DNA of 64,000 nucleotides from positions 1 through 64,000 of the forward strand of contig UQLL01000012.1 in the NCBI GenBank assembly GCA_900541835.1. The letters are read 5' to 3'. A model generated the notes under the pieces. The model did no database searches. It was not told the origin of the DNA and was given only the letters and a program-made list of their open reading frames with translations. Both the position numbers and the translations under genes were made by a program. Below are positions 24,868 through 33,413 of this stretch, one piece after another. The first letter of the stretch is position 1; each line of letters begins with the position of its first letter. Origin of the DNA: an uncultured Porphyromonadaceae bacterium. GTDB lineage: Bacteria; Bacteroidota; Bacteroidia; Bacteroidales; Muribaculaceae.

Positions 24868-25473
24868 TTAGATGATGATGTTGGACTTCTTCTTGATGCT
24901 GATGAGCTGCACGTCGAAGATGAGGGTGGAGTGGGGCGGGATTGCTCCCGGTATGCCCTGGGCTCCGTAGGCGAGATCGCTCGGCACGAAGAAAGTGTAC
25001 TTGGCGCCGGTCTTCATGAGCTGGACGCCCTCGGTCCAGCCGGGGATGACGCGGTTGAGGGGGAAGGTGGCTGGCTCGCCGCGCTGCACGCTGCTGTCGA
25101 AGACGGTGCCGTCGACGAGCTTGCCGGTGTAGTGCACGGTCACCTCGTCCTCGGGCCCGGGCCTGTCGCCGCTGCCCTCGGCCTCGACAACGTACTGCAG
25201 GCCGGAGGCGGTAGTGCGCACACCCTCCTTCTTGCCGTTCTCGGCAAGGAACTGCTCGCCGGCCTGGCGGGCCTGCTTCTCCATCTCGGCCTGCAGATTC
25301 TGCAGGTAGGTGTTGATGAGCTTGTTGGCTTCGTCGAGAGGCATGGCAGGCTCCTTGCCCTCGAATCCGGCCTCTACGGCGTCGTCGAACGATTTGTAAT
25401 CGAGTTCCTTGACGCCCATTCCCTTGAGCTGCTGGCCCATGGCCAGGCCCCAGGCATAACTTAACTTATCCAT
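24868..25473 (-). CDS. FKBP-type peptidyl-prolyl isomerase, Mip/FkpA-like, probably cytoplasmic
   Basis: 201 aa from MDKLSYAWGLAMGQQ; a longer frame would add a Cys-rich stretch without a signal and is rejected. The N-terminal helical domain (about 1-85) matches the FKBP dimerisation domain. The C-terminal FKBP domain includes VHYTGKLVDGTVFDSS, FPLNRVIPGWTEGVQLMKTGAKYTFFVPSDLAYG and PPHSTLIFDVQLISI. All active-site positions are kept. No signal peptide is seen, unlike its two neighbours. The transcript starts near 25686, giving a leader of about 210 nt. Confidence 0.88.
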   Translation of the reverse strand: MDKLSYAWGLAMGQQLKGMGVKELDYKSFDDAVEAGFEGKEPAMPLDEANKLINTYLQNLQAEMEKQARQAGEQFLAENGKKEGVRTTASGLQYVVEAEGSGDRPGPEDEVTVHYTGKLVDGTVFDSSVQRGEPATFPLNRVIPGWTEGVQLMKTGAKYTFFVPSDLAYGAQGIPGAIPPHSTLIFDVQLISIKKKSNIII

Positions 25474-25692
25474 TTTCTGTTTTATGTTTAGGCAACGGCG
25501 GCAACGGCCGCCAGGCACGTTGACACTCCAGGCTGAGGCGTTCACCTCTTTTCATCCTTAAAGTACCAACAACCACCCGTATCCGATTGTTAGACGCCAC
25601 GAGTTGCGAAAAGTTAAAAACGGCGGCAAAAATTTCACCTCCCTCCAACTTTGGCTGGCACGCGAATCGGGTCACGGAATGATTTCCGAGTG

Positions 25693-25700
25693 CAAAATTA
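25693..25700 (-). promoter_or_regulatory. FKBP-cluster promoter -7 box
   Basis: TAATTTTG on the minus strand, with GTTG near the -33 position. It is divergent from the sufE promoter 33 bp away. Confidence 0.65.
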
Positions 25701-25732
25701 GCACAATTTTTTCAACTTTCGCAAAAAATCAG

Positions 25733-25775
25733 TACCTTTGCTTCTGAATTTTTCAACGAGGGGTCCCGGACCCCT
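25733..25775 (+). promoter_or_regulatory. sufE promoter and leader hairpin
   Basis: The -7 box TACCTTTG is at 25733-25740 with TTTC near -33. The short leader contains a perfect 7-8 bp hairpin (AGGGGTCC / GGACCCCT, about 25759-25775) that ends 8 nt before the ATG and could limit ribosome access. Confidence 0.6.
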
Positions 25776-25782
25776 TTCGGAC

Positions 25783-26220
25783 ATGACTATAAACGAGACT
25801 CAAGACGAGATAATAGCGGAGTTCGCCGACCTTGGCGACGACTGGATGGACCGCTACGCGTACCTTATAGAACTGGGCGCGCAACTGCCTTCGCTGCCGG
25901 AGGCGGACAAGACGCCGGCGCACCTGATAGAGGGTTGCCAGAGCCGCGTGTGGATCACCGCCGAGCTCGACGGGGCCGGCGACGTCGTCTACCGCGCCGA
26001 CTCCGACGCCATGATAGTCAAGGGCATCATCGCCCTGCTGGTGCGGGTGCTCAGCGGCCACCGCCCGGCCGACATCCTGCACGTCGACCTCTACTTCATC
26101 GACCGCATCGGCCTCAGCAGCCACCTCAGTCCCACCCGCTCCAACGGCCTGGTGGCAATGCTGCGCCAGATGAAGCTGTACGCCCAGGCCTTCGAGGCCA
26201 TCGAAAACTCGAAAAAATAA
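25783..26220 (+). CDS. sufE: Cysteine desulfuration protein SufE
   Basis: 145 aa from the ATG at 25783; the frame upstream runs through the leader hairpin and is rejected. The conserved loop LIEGCQSRVW places the sulfur-accepting Cys at residue 52. SufE takes persulfide sulfur from SufS and hands it to the Fe-S scaffold. No other suf gene is in the window. The downstream peptide-transporter gene begins 16 nt after its stop and may be cotranscribed. Confidence 0.92.
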   Translation: MTINETQDEIIAEFADLGDDWMDRYAYLIELGAQLPSLPEADKTPAHLIEGCQSRVWITAELDGAGDVVYRADSDAMIVKGIIALLVRVLSGHRPADILHVDLYFIDRIGLSSHLSPTRSNGLVAMLRQMKLYAQAFEAIENSKK

Positions 26221-26236
26221 ACTAAAACCAAATACC

Positions 26237-27829
26237 ATGTTCGCAAACCAACCCAAGGGACTCATCCCCGCGGCCCTGAGCAACATGGGCGAGCGTTTCG
26301 GCTACTACATCATGAACGCCGTGCTCGTCCTGTTCCTGTGCTCCAAGTTCGGCCTCAAGGAGGAGACAGCCTCCATCGTCTATTCGTGCTTCTACGCCGG
26401 CATCTACATCCTGTCGCTCGTGGGCGGCCTCATCGCCGACAAGAAGCAGAACTACAAAGGCACCATCATCAGCGGCCTGATTGTCATGACGGCAGGCTAC
26501 GTCATCCTGGCTTTCCCCATCTTCGCCGCCGCCGGAGAATCCGACACGTGGATTCTCGTGCTTACGTGCTTCGCCCTGTTCATGATTGCCTTCGGCAACG
26601 GCCTGTTCAAGGGCAACCTCCAGGCCATCGTCGGCCAGCTCTACGACAACCCCCGCTACGCCGCACAGCGTGACTCGGGCTTCCAGATCTTCTACGTGTT
26701 CATCAACATCGGCGGCCTGATCGCCCCGTTCGTGGCACCCCTGCTCCGCTCCTGGTGGCTTGGCGAGAACGGCTTAATGTACAACGCCGACCTGCCCGCA
26801 CTGTGCCACCAGTACCTCACGCTGACCGACAGCATGGACACCCAGAACCTCAACAACCTCTACGCCCTCATCACTCAGGTAGGCGGCAACATGGCCGACG
26901 TATCGGCCTTCTGCACCAAGTACCTGCAGGTGTTCAACACCGGCATCCACTACTCCTTCATCGCCTCCGTGGCCGCCATGGTGCTCTCGCTGGTCATCTT
27001 CCTGTGCACCAAGAAGGGCCTGCCCAACCCCTCGAAGAAGGAGGCCGCAGCCACCGTCACCTACTCCGCCGAGGAGAAACGCGCCATGGCCAAAGAGATA
27101 CGCCAGCGCATGGCGGCACTGTTCGCCGTGCTCGGCATAGCCATCTTCTTCTGGTTCTCGTTCCACCAGAACGGCACCTCACTGTCCCTGTTCGCACGCG
27201 ATTTCGTCAAGACCGATTCCGTGGCCCCGGAAATCTGGCAGGCCCTGAATCCCTTCTACGTCATCATCCTCACCCCGGTAGTCATGGCCATCTTCGCCGC
27301 CCTGGCCCGCAAAGGCATCGTCATCTCCACTCCCCGCAAGATTGCCATCGGCATGGGCCTGGCCGGCCTGGCGTACCTCTTCCTGGTGCTGGTGTCCGGC
27401 ATCAACGGCTATCCCTCGGCCGAGACCTTCAAGGCTCTTCCGGTATCGGAGAGCGCCGGCATGAAGATTGGTCCCTGGGTACTCTTCGTGCTCTACTTCT
27501 TCCTGACCGTGGCCGAGCTGTTCATCTCGCCGCTGGGCCTGAGCTTCGTGTCGAAAGTGGCCCCCAAGCACCTGCAGGGCCTCTGCCAGGGTCTGTGGCT
27601 GGGAGCCACCGCCGTCGGCAACCTTCTGCTCTGGATCGGCCCGCTGATCTACAACGCCTGCCCCATCTGGATTGCCTGGGTGGTGTTCCTGGCAGTCTGC
27701 CTGGTATCCATGGGTGTCATGTACGGCATGGTCGGCTGGCTGGAGCGCGTCACCGACGAGAAGCCCGCCGAGCCTGAGATGGAAGAGAAGCTTAACGAGG
27801 CCGTAGAGACCCGCAAGCTCGAACAGTAA
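26237..27829 (+). CDS. Proton-dependent oligopeptide transporter (POT/PTR family)
   Basis: 530 aa, about 14 membrane segments. The POT motif SNMGERFGYYIM (15-26; Glu19, Arg20, Phe21, Tyr23/24) is complete and drives proton-coupled uptake of di- and tripeptides in known members. DKKQNYKGTIISGL (about 64-77) and the FKGNLQAIVGQLYDNP region (about 123-138) are also typical. The C-terminus is a short acidic tail. Peptides are a main carbon and nitrogen source for many gut Bacteroidales. Closed by a terminator at 27860-27896. Confidence 0.92.
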   Translation: MFANQPKGLIPAALSNMGERFGYYIMNAVLVLFLCSKFGLKEETASIVYSCFYAGIYILSLVGGLIADKKQNYKGTIISGLIVMTAGYVILAFPIFAAAGESDTWILVLTCFALFMIAFGNGLFKGNLQAIVGQLYDNPRYAAQRDSGFQIFYVFINIGGLIAPFVAPLLRSWWLGENGLMYNADLPALCHQYLTLTDSMDTQNLNNLYALITQVGGNMADVSAFCTKYLQVFNTGIHYSFIASVAAMVLSLVIFLCTKKGLPNPSKKEAAATVTYSAEEKRAMAKEIRQRMAALFAVLGIAIFFWFSFHQNGTSLSLFARDFVKTDSVAPEIWQALNPFYVIILTPVVMAIFAALARKGIVISTPRKIAIGMGLAGLAYLFLVLVSGINGYPSAETFKALPVSESAGMKIGPWVLFVLYFFLTVAELFISPLGLSFVSKVAPKHLQGLCQGLWLGATAVGNLLLWIGPLIYNACPIWIAWVVFLAVCLVSMGVMYGMVGWLERVTDEKPAEPEMEEKLNEAVETRKLEQ

Positions 27830-27859
27830 GACATCTAAAACATCTATCCAAATAAAGCG

Positions 27860-27896
27860 ATGCGGGGGCCAAGCGATTTGGCTCCCGCATTCATTT
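27860..27896 (+). terminator. Terminator between convergent genes
   Basis: A 13-bp stem (ATGCGGGGGCCAA / TTGGCTCCCGCAT, with G-U) and 5-nt loop is followed by TCATTTTATC. It may serve both strands. Confidence 0.8.
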
Positions 27897-27916
27897 TATC
27901 TATATACATTCATTTT

Positions 27917-28699
27917 CTATATGAGAAAGCGGGGAAGGAAGCGGGCTGCGACGTAGAAGAGGGCCAGCAGCAGGACGATGCAGGACGATGCGGGCACCGC
28001 CAGGTACCAGGCCGCGACAAGGCCCCCTACGCATCCCAGCAGCGACACTCCCGCCGACAGCAGCGTCATCGCGCCGTAGCTGCGCGTGAAGCGCTCGGCG
28101 GTGATCTGCGGCAGGCTCACCAGGCTCATCAGCAGCATGATGCCTATCAGGCGTATGCCTAAAACGATTCCCACGGCCACCAGCAGCGTCATGACAAGGT
28201 CCACGGCGCCGGCCGGCAGTGCACGGGTGCGGGCGAAGGCCTCGTCGAAGCTCACCGCCACGATGACGCGCCGGAAGAACATGAACACCAGGCATAGCAA
28301 CAGCGTGAAGCCGAGCAGCAGCCACAGGTCGAGCGGCGCCACCGTGAGCACGTTGCCGAACAGGAAGGTGTTGAGCTCTGGTGCGTTTCCCTCGGCCAGG
28401 AACACGAACAGGATGCCGAGAGCCATGCCCACGGCCCATATGGTGGCTATGGCCGAGTCGGAGCGTGTGGTGCGGCTGAGGCGCTTTGCGCCCCAGGCTC
28501 CGATGAGGGCGAAAGCCACGGCCCCGGCAGCCGGAGGGAAGCCGAGCCAGTATCCCAGCCCCAGCCCCCCGAAGCAGGTGTGCGTGATGCCGCCGGCGAT
28601 GAAGACCTGTCGGCGGGTGACTATATAGGTGCCAAGCAGTGACATCGCCACCGACAGGAGCACCAGCGCCAGCAGCGCGTATAGAAAGAAGGTGTACAT
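27917..28699 (-). CDS. ABC-3 family metal transporter permease (ZnuB/MntB-like)
   Basis: 260 aa from MYTFFLYALL at 28699; the longer frame would start inside unrelated sequence. Seven to eight membrane helices, with TYIVTRRQVFIAGGITHTCFGGLGLGYWLGF (about 24-54), a GKRLS.TTRSDSAIATIWAVGMALG segment and LIGIMLLMSLVSLPQITAERF (about 195-215), all typical of PF00950. It would form the channel of a zinc or manganese importer. The ATPase and binding protein are not in the window. A 126-bp palindromic element separates it from the upstream gene. Confidence 0.88.
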   Translation of the reverse strand: MYTFFLYALLALVLLSVAMSLLGTYIVTRRQVFIAGGITHTCFGGLGLGYWLGFPPAAGAVAFALIGAWGAKRLSRTTRSDSAIATIWAVGMALGILFVFLAEGNAPELNTFLFGNVLTVAPLDLWLLLGFTLLLCLVFMFFRRVIVAVSFDEAFARTRALPAGAVDLVMTLLVAVGIVLGIRLIGIMLLMSLVSLPQITAERFTRSYGAMTLLSAGVSLLGCVGGLVAAWYLAVPASSCIVLLLALFYVAARFLPRFLI

Positions 28700-28727
28700 A
28701 TTCAATGAGGGATGTAAGCGCGGCGAG

Positions 28728-28853
28728 GGTGTTGCAAAATCCGGCGAATCGTAGGGATGCACCCCGGTGCATCCGCTCTACTTTATTGATTATCAGCGGC
28801 TGCACCGGGGTGCAGCCCTACAATCTGACCGAAATCTTGAATTTTGGCACACC
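28728..28853 (+). repeat. 126-bp twin-palindrome element (copy 3)
   Basis: GTAG-headed palindromes at 28751-28774 (plus) and 28798-28821 (minus) face each other across a 23-bp A/T-rich spacer. The ends read GGTGTTGC and GCACACC, a short terminal inverted repeat. It matches 14799-14924 in inverse orientation over its full length. Confidence 0.92.
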
Positions 28854-28859
28854 CTCCTA

Positions 28860-29264
28860 TTAACCACCGAGCAGGAGCAAGAGTTCGTCGCGGATGTCTG
28901 CCGGGAGCCGGATATGGCGCTGCTCCAGGGAGCGGGACCATCCCCAGGCGTCGTCGGGGCGCAGAGTCAGCACCACGTCGCGGAGCATCTCACGCTCGGC
29001 GGCGGTGTAGGTCGCGGGATCGCGGCCGGAGAGCACGTCCAGCTCCTCGTCGTCGTAATAGACGGGCCTGTCGGCGACCGGGGCGGCATACTTCTTCTCG
29101 CAGACGGCGTGCAGGCCGCAGCACACCGGTTCCGGCTTGTCCGACCTGTCGGACGCGTCTGATGGGTCCGACTTGTCGGACCTGTGCGGCTTGCGGCGGT
29201 CGAAGTAGAGGAGCAGCAGCCCCACGACCACCAGCACCGCCAGCAGCACTATCGCACCGTGCAT
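28860..29264 (-). CDS. Small membrane-anchored protein of a Bacteroidetes-specific family
   Basis: 134 aa. One N-terminal membrane helix (4-20), a low-complexity linker of SDx repeats (about 28-42), then a conserved part with CCGLHAVCEKK and YYDDEELDVLSGRDPATYTAAEREMLRDVVLTL. Similar proteins in Bacteroides are sometimes named phospholipase, but no catalytic motif supports that. The two Cys pairs might bind a metal or form disulfides. It overlaps aroA by 16 bp and belongs to the purB-queA-aroA transcript. The linker DNA is a run of 9-nt repeats. Confidence 0.7.
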   Translation of the reverse strand: MHGAIVLLAVLVVVGLLLLYFDRRKPHRSDKSDPSDASDRSDKPEPVCCGLHAVCEKKYAAPVADRPVYYDDEELDVLSGRDPATYTAAEREMLRDVVLTLRPDDAWGWSRSLEQRHIRLPADIRDELLLLLGG

Positions 29265-30427
29265 ATCTTATACCCGAATTTACTGAGATTCTCGAAATAG
29301 CCGGGGAAGGACTTGCTGACGCACTCGGCGCCGAGCAGCGTCAGTCCGCCGGGCAAGAAGGCGGCGCAGGGCGCGAATGCCATGGCTATGCGATGGTCGC
29401 CGCAGCAGTCCACGACGGCATTCCAACGCTCCTGGCGCTCCCCTATCGTGATGGAATCGTTGTCGTAGCTGGCCTCGATGCCGACGCCTCGGAGGGAAGC
29501 GGTGACACTCTCCAGGCGGTTGCTCTCCTTGACGCGCAGGTGGGCGATGTCGGCCAGGCGTGCCCCGCCGCCATCAAAACCCGCCATAACCGCCAGCGCC
29601 GGCACCAGGTCCGGCTGGCCGCCGAGAATGAAGTGAAAGGGACCTCTCTTTTCGCCCGGATCGCGGCTCAGGCGCGTACCCCTGGCATGGAAGGAGGTAT
29701 CCACGCCCAGCGTGGACGAGAGCCGGAAGCAGGCGCTGTCGCCCTGCTTGCTGATGTTCGGCTTGGACAGCAGCGGATTGAACGACGTCATCACGCCGGT
29801 AAGCAGCGTCACGACGTAGAAGTAAGAGGCTGCGGACCAGTCGGCCTCAGGTTCGATGTCGCCGGCAAGCATCCGGCGCGTCATGTGTATGTAAGGCCAC
29901 GAGAGGCTCCCCTTGGGCACCTCGAACTCCGGCAGCGGGCTGGACATCAGCGACTGTACGAGCATCAGCGCCGAGACGTACTGCGAGCTGTCGGCGGCGA
30001 AGAGCGTGTCGATGTCGATCCTGGAGCCGTCAATCTCCGAGCCCACGATTTCCAGGGGCGCGAAGTCGGCGGAAATATATGCCCCGCGGCGGCGAAGCTG
30101 TTCGGCCAGGGGACCGATGGGGCGTCGCTCCAGACCCGGCTCGCCGACGATGTGCACATGGTAGCCGGGGGTGACGGCGCACAGGGCCGTCAGGAAGCGC
30201 AGAGCCGTGCCCGACAGGCCGACGTTCAGCTCGTGCTCGCGGTAGACGTACCCACGCAAGGCCCGGTCCAGCGCCAGCAGGTCGTCGCAGGAGTCGGGCT
30301 CCACCCACGGCACGTTACCGTGCACGGCGTCCAGCACCATCCGACGCGCCTCTATGCTCTTCGACGGCGGCAGGCAAATCTCCGGGCAGTAGGACGTGTT
30401 GCGCTTGTAGAAAATCCGATAGTTCAT
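29249..30427 (-). CDS. aroA: 3-phosphoshikimate 1-carboxyvinyltransferase (EPSP synthase)
   Basis: 392 aa, slightly short for the family. Motifs are PPSKSIEARRM (20-30), LNVGLSGTALRFLTAL (about 67-82), LERRPIGPLAEQLRRRGA and HLRVKESNRLESVTASLRGVG (about 303-323), with DCCGDHRIAMAFA near 346-358. It joins shikimate-3-phosphate and PEP in aromatic amino-acid synthesis. The usual LNAGNAGTA.R loop is altered to VGLSGTALR. Typical in Bacteroidales, where the enzyme is diverged. It starts 2 nt after queA. The shikimate gene aroB is 14 kb away in the window. Confidence 0.92.
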   Translation of the reverse strand: MNYRIFYKRNTSYCPEICLPPSKSIEARRMVLDAVHGNVPWVEPDSCDDLLALDRALRGYVYREHELNVGLSGTALRFLTALCAVTPGYHVHIVGEPGLERRPIGPLAEQLRRRGAYISADFAPLEIVGSEIDGSRIDIDTLFAADSSQYVSALMLVQSLMSSPLPEFEVPKGSLSWPYIHMTRRMLAGDIEPEADWSAASYFYVVTLLTGVMTSFNPLLSKPNISKQGDSACFRLSSTLGVDTSFHARGTRLSRDPGEKRGPFHFILGGQPDLVPALAVMAGFDGGGARLADIAHLRVKESNRLESVTASLRGVGIEASYDNDSITIGERQERWNAVVDCCGDHRIAMAFAPCAAFLPGGLTLLGAECVSKSFPGYFENLSKFGYKICTVR

Positions 30428-30429
30428 AT

Positions 30430-31656
30430 TTATGACAGTAGACAGGCATCGCCGTAGCTGAGGAAGCGGTAGCCGGGGATGGCCAGGGCCTGGTCATACA
30501 GTCGGCGCCAGCGGAGGCCGTCGCCGCCGTGGCGCTCCAGGAAGGCGCTCACCAGCAGCAGCAGCGTCGACTTGGGCTGGTGGAAGTTGGTGACCATGCC
30601 GCCCACCAGTCGCCAGTGGAAGCCCGGGGCGATCATCAGGGCGGTGGATGCGCGGAGCTCGCCGTTGGCACGGACGTACGCCAGCAGGCTCTCAAGGGCC
30701 GAGAGGGTGTCGACGGCAAGCAGCTCTTCGGAATAAGGCTCCCACTGCGAGATGTGCGGCTCGAGACCTGAGGCGATCTTGGCGCCGATGAGCGGCAGCG
30801 ACTCCAGGGTGCGCACCGAGGTGGTGCCCACTGCCACGATTTTCCGACCCTCCTTAAGGGCGGCGACAAGGCTCTCCAGCAGCTCCGGGCCGATGGAGAA
30901 ACGCTCGGTGTGCATCTCGTGGCCGGCCATGGTCTCGCTCTTGACAGGCTTGAAGGTTCCGGCGCCGACGTGCAGGGTGACGTCGCGAACCTCCACGCCC
31001 CTTCTCTCCAGCTCGGCAAAAAGCCCAGGGGTGAAGTGCAGGCCTGCGGTGGGCGCAGCCACAGAGCCACGTATGCGCGAGTAGACGGTCTGGTAGTCGG
31101 TGGCGTCGCTATCTTCGGTGTCGCGCTCCAGGTACGGGGGGATGGGGATTCGGCCCACGCGCTCGAGCAGGGTGGCGAAGTCCAGGTCGGCAGGCTTCCA
31201 GCCCAGGCGCACGCGCACCAGCCCGGCGGCGGCGGGGGCGGAGAGCTTCTCGGCATCGAGGTGCACGCCCGCGCCTTCGAGGCTCACCTTCCCTTCGTGC
31301 CAGCGCTTGAGGTTGCCCACCAGGCACATCCACTCGCACTGTCCACGGCTCTCGAAACTGCGCACGTACTCGGCCGGCTCGGCGGGGTCGAGCAGGAATA
31401 TCTCCACGCCGCCGCCGGTAGGCTTGCGCATGAGCAGGCGCGCCGGAATCACACGCGTGTTGTTGCGCACCAGCAGCGTCCCGGGCTCGAGCAGGCCGGG
31501 GAGCTCGCCGAAGCGTCGGTGCTCCGGCGCGGCGTCGTATCCGGCGGGTGCCACGAGCAGGCGGCAGGCGTCGCGCTGTTCAAGCGGGTGCCTGGCGATG
31601 CGCTCCGGCGGCAGCGGATAGTCGAAGGCCTCTATGCGTATATCCTGCGGACGCAT
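30430..31656 (-). CDS. queA: S-adenosylmethionine:tRNA ribosyltransferase-isomerase
   Basis: 408 aa from MRPQDIRIEAFDYPLPPERIA. This is the long Bacteroidetes-type QueA (others are about 350 aa). Motifs include LLVRNNTRVIPARL, TAGLHFTPGLFAEL, HVGAGTFKPVK, AVGTTSVRTLES and NFHQPKSTLLLLVSAF. It transfers and isomerises the ribosyl group of SAM to make epoxyqueuosine in tRNA wobble positions. The following reductase gene, queG, is also in the window at 61.5 kb. Start and purB stop overlap by 1 nt (TGATG), and it lies in the purB-queA-aroA unit. Confidence 0.94.
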   Translation of the reverse strand: MRPQDIRIEAFDYPLPPERIARHPLEQRDACRLLVAPAGYDAAPEHRRFGELPGLLEPGTLLVRNNTRVIPARLLMRKPTGGGVEIFLLDPAEPAEYVRSFESRGQCEWMCLVGNLKRWHEGKVSLEGAGVHLDAEKLSAPAAAGLVRVRLGWKPADLDFATLLERVGRIPIPPYLERDTEDSDATDYQTVYSRIRGSVAAPTAGLHFTPGLFAELERRGVEVRDVTLHVGAGTFKPVKSETMAGHEMHTERFSIGPELLESLVAALKEGRKIVAVGTTSVRTLESLPLIGAKIASGLEPHISQWEPYSEELLAVDTLSALESLLAYVRANGELRASTALMIAPGFHWRLVGGMVTNFHQPKSTLLLLVSAFLERHGGDGLRWRRLYDQALAIPGYRFLSYGDACLLS

Positions 31657-32999
31657 CAGAAGCCGAGGTATGTGTCGGGGCGGAAGGCGTGGAGCTCCGC
31701 TTTTACCTTGTCGCTCACTTCCAACGAATCGATGAATGCGCTGATGGTGGCCTCGGTGATGTCGCTGTTGGTGCGCGTGAGGGCCTTCAGGGCCTCGTAG
31801 GGCTTGGGGTATCCTTCGCGACGGAGGACGGTCTGTATGGCCTCGGCGACAACGGCCCAGTGGCCGCGCAGGTCGGCGTCGATGGCGGCACCGTTGAGCA
31901 GCAGCTTGTCGAGACCCTTCATGGTGGATGCCACGGCGATGAGAGTGTGGGCCAGGGGCACTCCGACGTTGCGCAGCACGGTGCTGTCGGTCAGGTCGCG
32001 CTGCAGGCGGCTCACGGGCAGCTTCTGCGCCAAATGGGAGTAGAGGGCGCCGGCGATGCCGAGGTTGCCCTCGGAGTTCTCGAAGTCGATGGGGTTGACC
32101 TTGTGCGGCATGGCCGAAGAACCCACCTCGCCGGCCTTGATGCGCTGGCGGAAGTAGCCCAGCGAGATATACATCCACACGTCGCGGTCGAGGTCGAGGA
32201 TGACGGTGCCTATGCGGCGCAGAGCATCGAAGAGGGCCGCCAGGTTGTCGTAGTTGCTGATCTGGGTGGTGAGCGACTCGCGCTTCAGGCCGAGGCGGTC
32301 GCGCAGGAAGGCCTCGGCAAAGGCCGGCCAGTCGGTAAGAGGGAAGGCGGCACGGTGTGCGTTGAAATTGCCGGTGGCGCCGCCGAACTTGCCGCTGTGG
32401 GGGATGGCGGCGAGCATGCGCAATTGCTCGTCAAGGCGGTAGACGTACACCTCGATCTCCTTGCCCAGGCGCGTGGGGGAGGCGGGCTGGCCGTGGGTGC
32501 GGGCGAGCATGGCCACGTCGGCCCATTCGGCGGACAGGGCGTGGAGCTTTTCACGCAGGTCGCGCAGACGCGGGAGCACCACGTCCTCCAGAGCCTCGCG
32601 GATACTCAGCGGCACTGCCGTGTTGTTGATGTCCTGGCTCGTCAGGCCGAAGTGGATGAACTCCTTGAACTCGCCCAGGCCCATGTCGTCGAACTCCTCC
32701 TTGAGGAAGTACTCCACGGCCTTGACGTCATGGTTAGTGACGGCCTCATGGTCCTTGACGCGCTGGGCGTCGGCGGGGGTGAACTCGCGGTATATGCCGC
32801 GCAGAGGCTCAAAGAGGCCCTGAGGCACGTCCTTGAGCTGCGGCAGGCCGAGCTCGCACAGGGCGATGAAATACTCCACCTCCACGCGGACGCGGTAGCG
32901 TATCAGCGCGTACTCAGAAAAATAATCCGCCAGTGGCGCGGTCTTGGACCGATAGCGGCCGTCGACGGGCGAAATCGCCGTCAGGGTTGTCAGCTCCAT
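31656..32999 (-). CDS. purB: Adenylosuccinate lyase
   Basis: 447 aa from MELTTLTAISPVDGRYRSK. Fumarase/aspartase superfamily with THGQPASPTRLGKE (the His of general acid), TSQDINNTAVP and the loop VGSSAMPHKVNPIDFENSEGN (about 284-304) carrying the catalytic Ser. It acts twice in purine synthesis, releasing fumarate from SAICAR and adenylosuccinate. The length is the long E. coli-like class. The promoter lies at 33071-33078. The first 14 codons and the leader are duplicated at 33339-33440. Confidence 0.95.
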   Translation of the reverse strand: MELTTLTAISPVDGRYRSKTAPLADYFSEYALIRYRVRVEVEYFIALCELGLPQLKDVPQGLFEPLRGIYREFTPADAQRVKDHEAVTNHDVKAVEYFLKEEFDDMGLGEFKEFIHFGLTSQDINNTAVPLSIREALEDVVLPRLRDLREKLHALSAEWADVAMLARTHGQPASPTRLGKEIEVYVYRLDEQLRMLAAIPHSGKFGGATGNFNAHRAAFPLTDWPAFAEAFLRDRLGLKRESLTTQISNYDNLAALFDALRRIGTVILDLDRDVWMYISLGYFRQRIKAGEVGSSAMPHKVNPIDFENSEGNLGIAGALYSHLAQKLPVSRLQRDLTDSTVLRNVGVPLAHTLIAVASTMKGLDKLLLNGAAIDADLRGHWAVVAEAIQTVLRREGYPKPYEALKALTRTNSDITEATISAFIDSLEVSDKVKAELHAFRPDTYLGF

Positions 33000-33070
33000 A
33001 TTTTCTTGAACGATTTTACAAGTTTGTCGCTGCTCGTCGGCAGGGCGCCGGGCGCAGGCAAAAAGTCGGG

Positions 33071-33078
33071 CAAAGTTA
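33071..33078 (-). promoter_or_regulatory. purB operon promoter -7 box
   Basis: TAACTTTG on the minus strand, with TTTC about 19 nt further upstream. Leader of about 65 nt. Confidence 0.65.
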
Positions 33079-33093
33079 ACAAAAAATCGGGGC

Positions 33094-33332
33094 TTATGAA
33101 AATCCCGGCCCATGCCGGGCGACAGAGAGAAAGGAGTCATTCCCGGATGGAATGCGCCTTATGGCGTCAGTTGTCCCAGCTTCCGGCCCAGATGCCGCAG
33201 ATGTGTAAGTGCCAGCAGTTATGCTGCCCACAGAATTGTCGTCGGGAGCCACCTTGTAGATACCGGGCTGTAGCTCCAGGACGCCGTTGGAGGCACCAGG
33301 GTGAGGTCCACGCGGTCGCCCTTTACGCTGTT
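33094..33332 (-). pseudogene. Broken gene fragment downstream of the purB-like start
   Basis: Read on the minus strand, FFNSVKGDRVDLTLV continues, after a 1-nt deletion near 33288, as NGVLELQPGIYKVAPDDNSV and GSITAGTYTSAASGPEAGTTD, ending at a TAA at 33094-33096. The text has protein-like composition across the frameshift. It is in frame with the purB-like mini-ORF at 33339-33413 but separated by its stop codon, so both may be parts of one decayed gene. No family is recognised. Confidence 0.5.
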
Positions 33333-33338
33333 AAAAAA

Positions 33339-33413
33339 TTATAGAGCCGTCAGCAATTCCACCCGGCGCGAGCCGTCGACAGGCGAAATCGCCCTCAGTG
33401 TAGTCGGCTCCAT
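33339..33413 (-). pseudogene. Copy of the purB 5' end, 24 codons
   Basis: It encodes MEPTTLRAISPVDGSRR followed by VELLTAL and a stop. PurB begins MELTTLTAISPVDGRYR. DNA identity continues into the leader (TCAAGAA..ATATGGAG), so the duplication includes the 5' untranslated region. No TAnnTTTG box precedes it. It is likely a remnant of a local duplication. Confidence 0.75.

Noticed and set aside
28700..28762. Longer start for the ABC permease
   Set aside because: The extra residues (MHPYDSPDFATPSP) come partly from the repeat element and precede a natural membrane-protein start at 28699.
28860..29264. Phospholipase function for the small membrane protein
   Set aside because: The name exists for similar proteins, but no lipase motif is present in this sequence.
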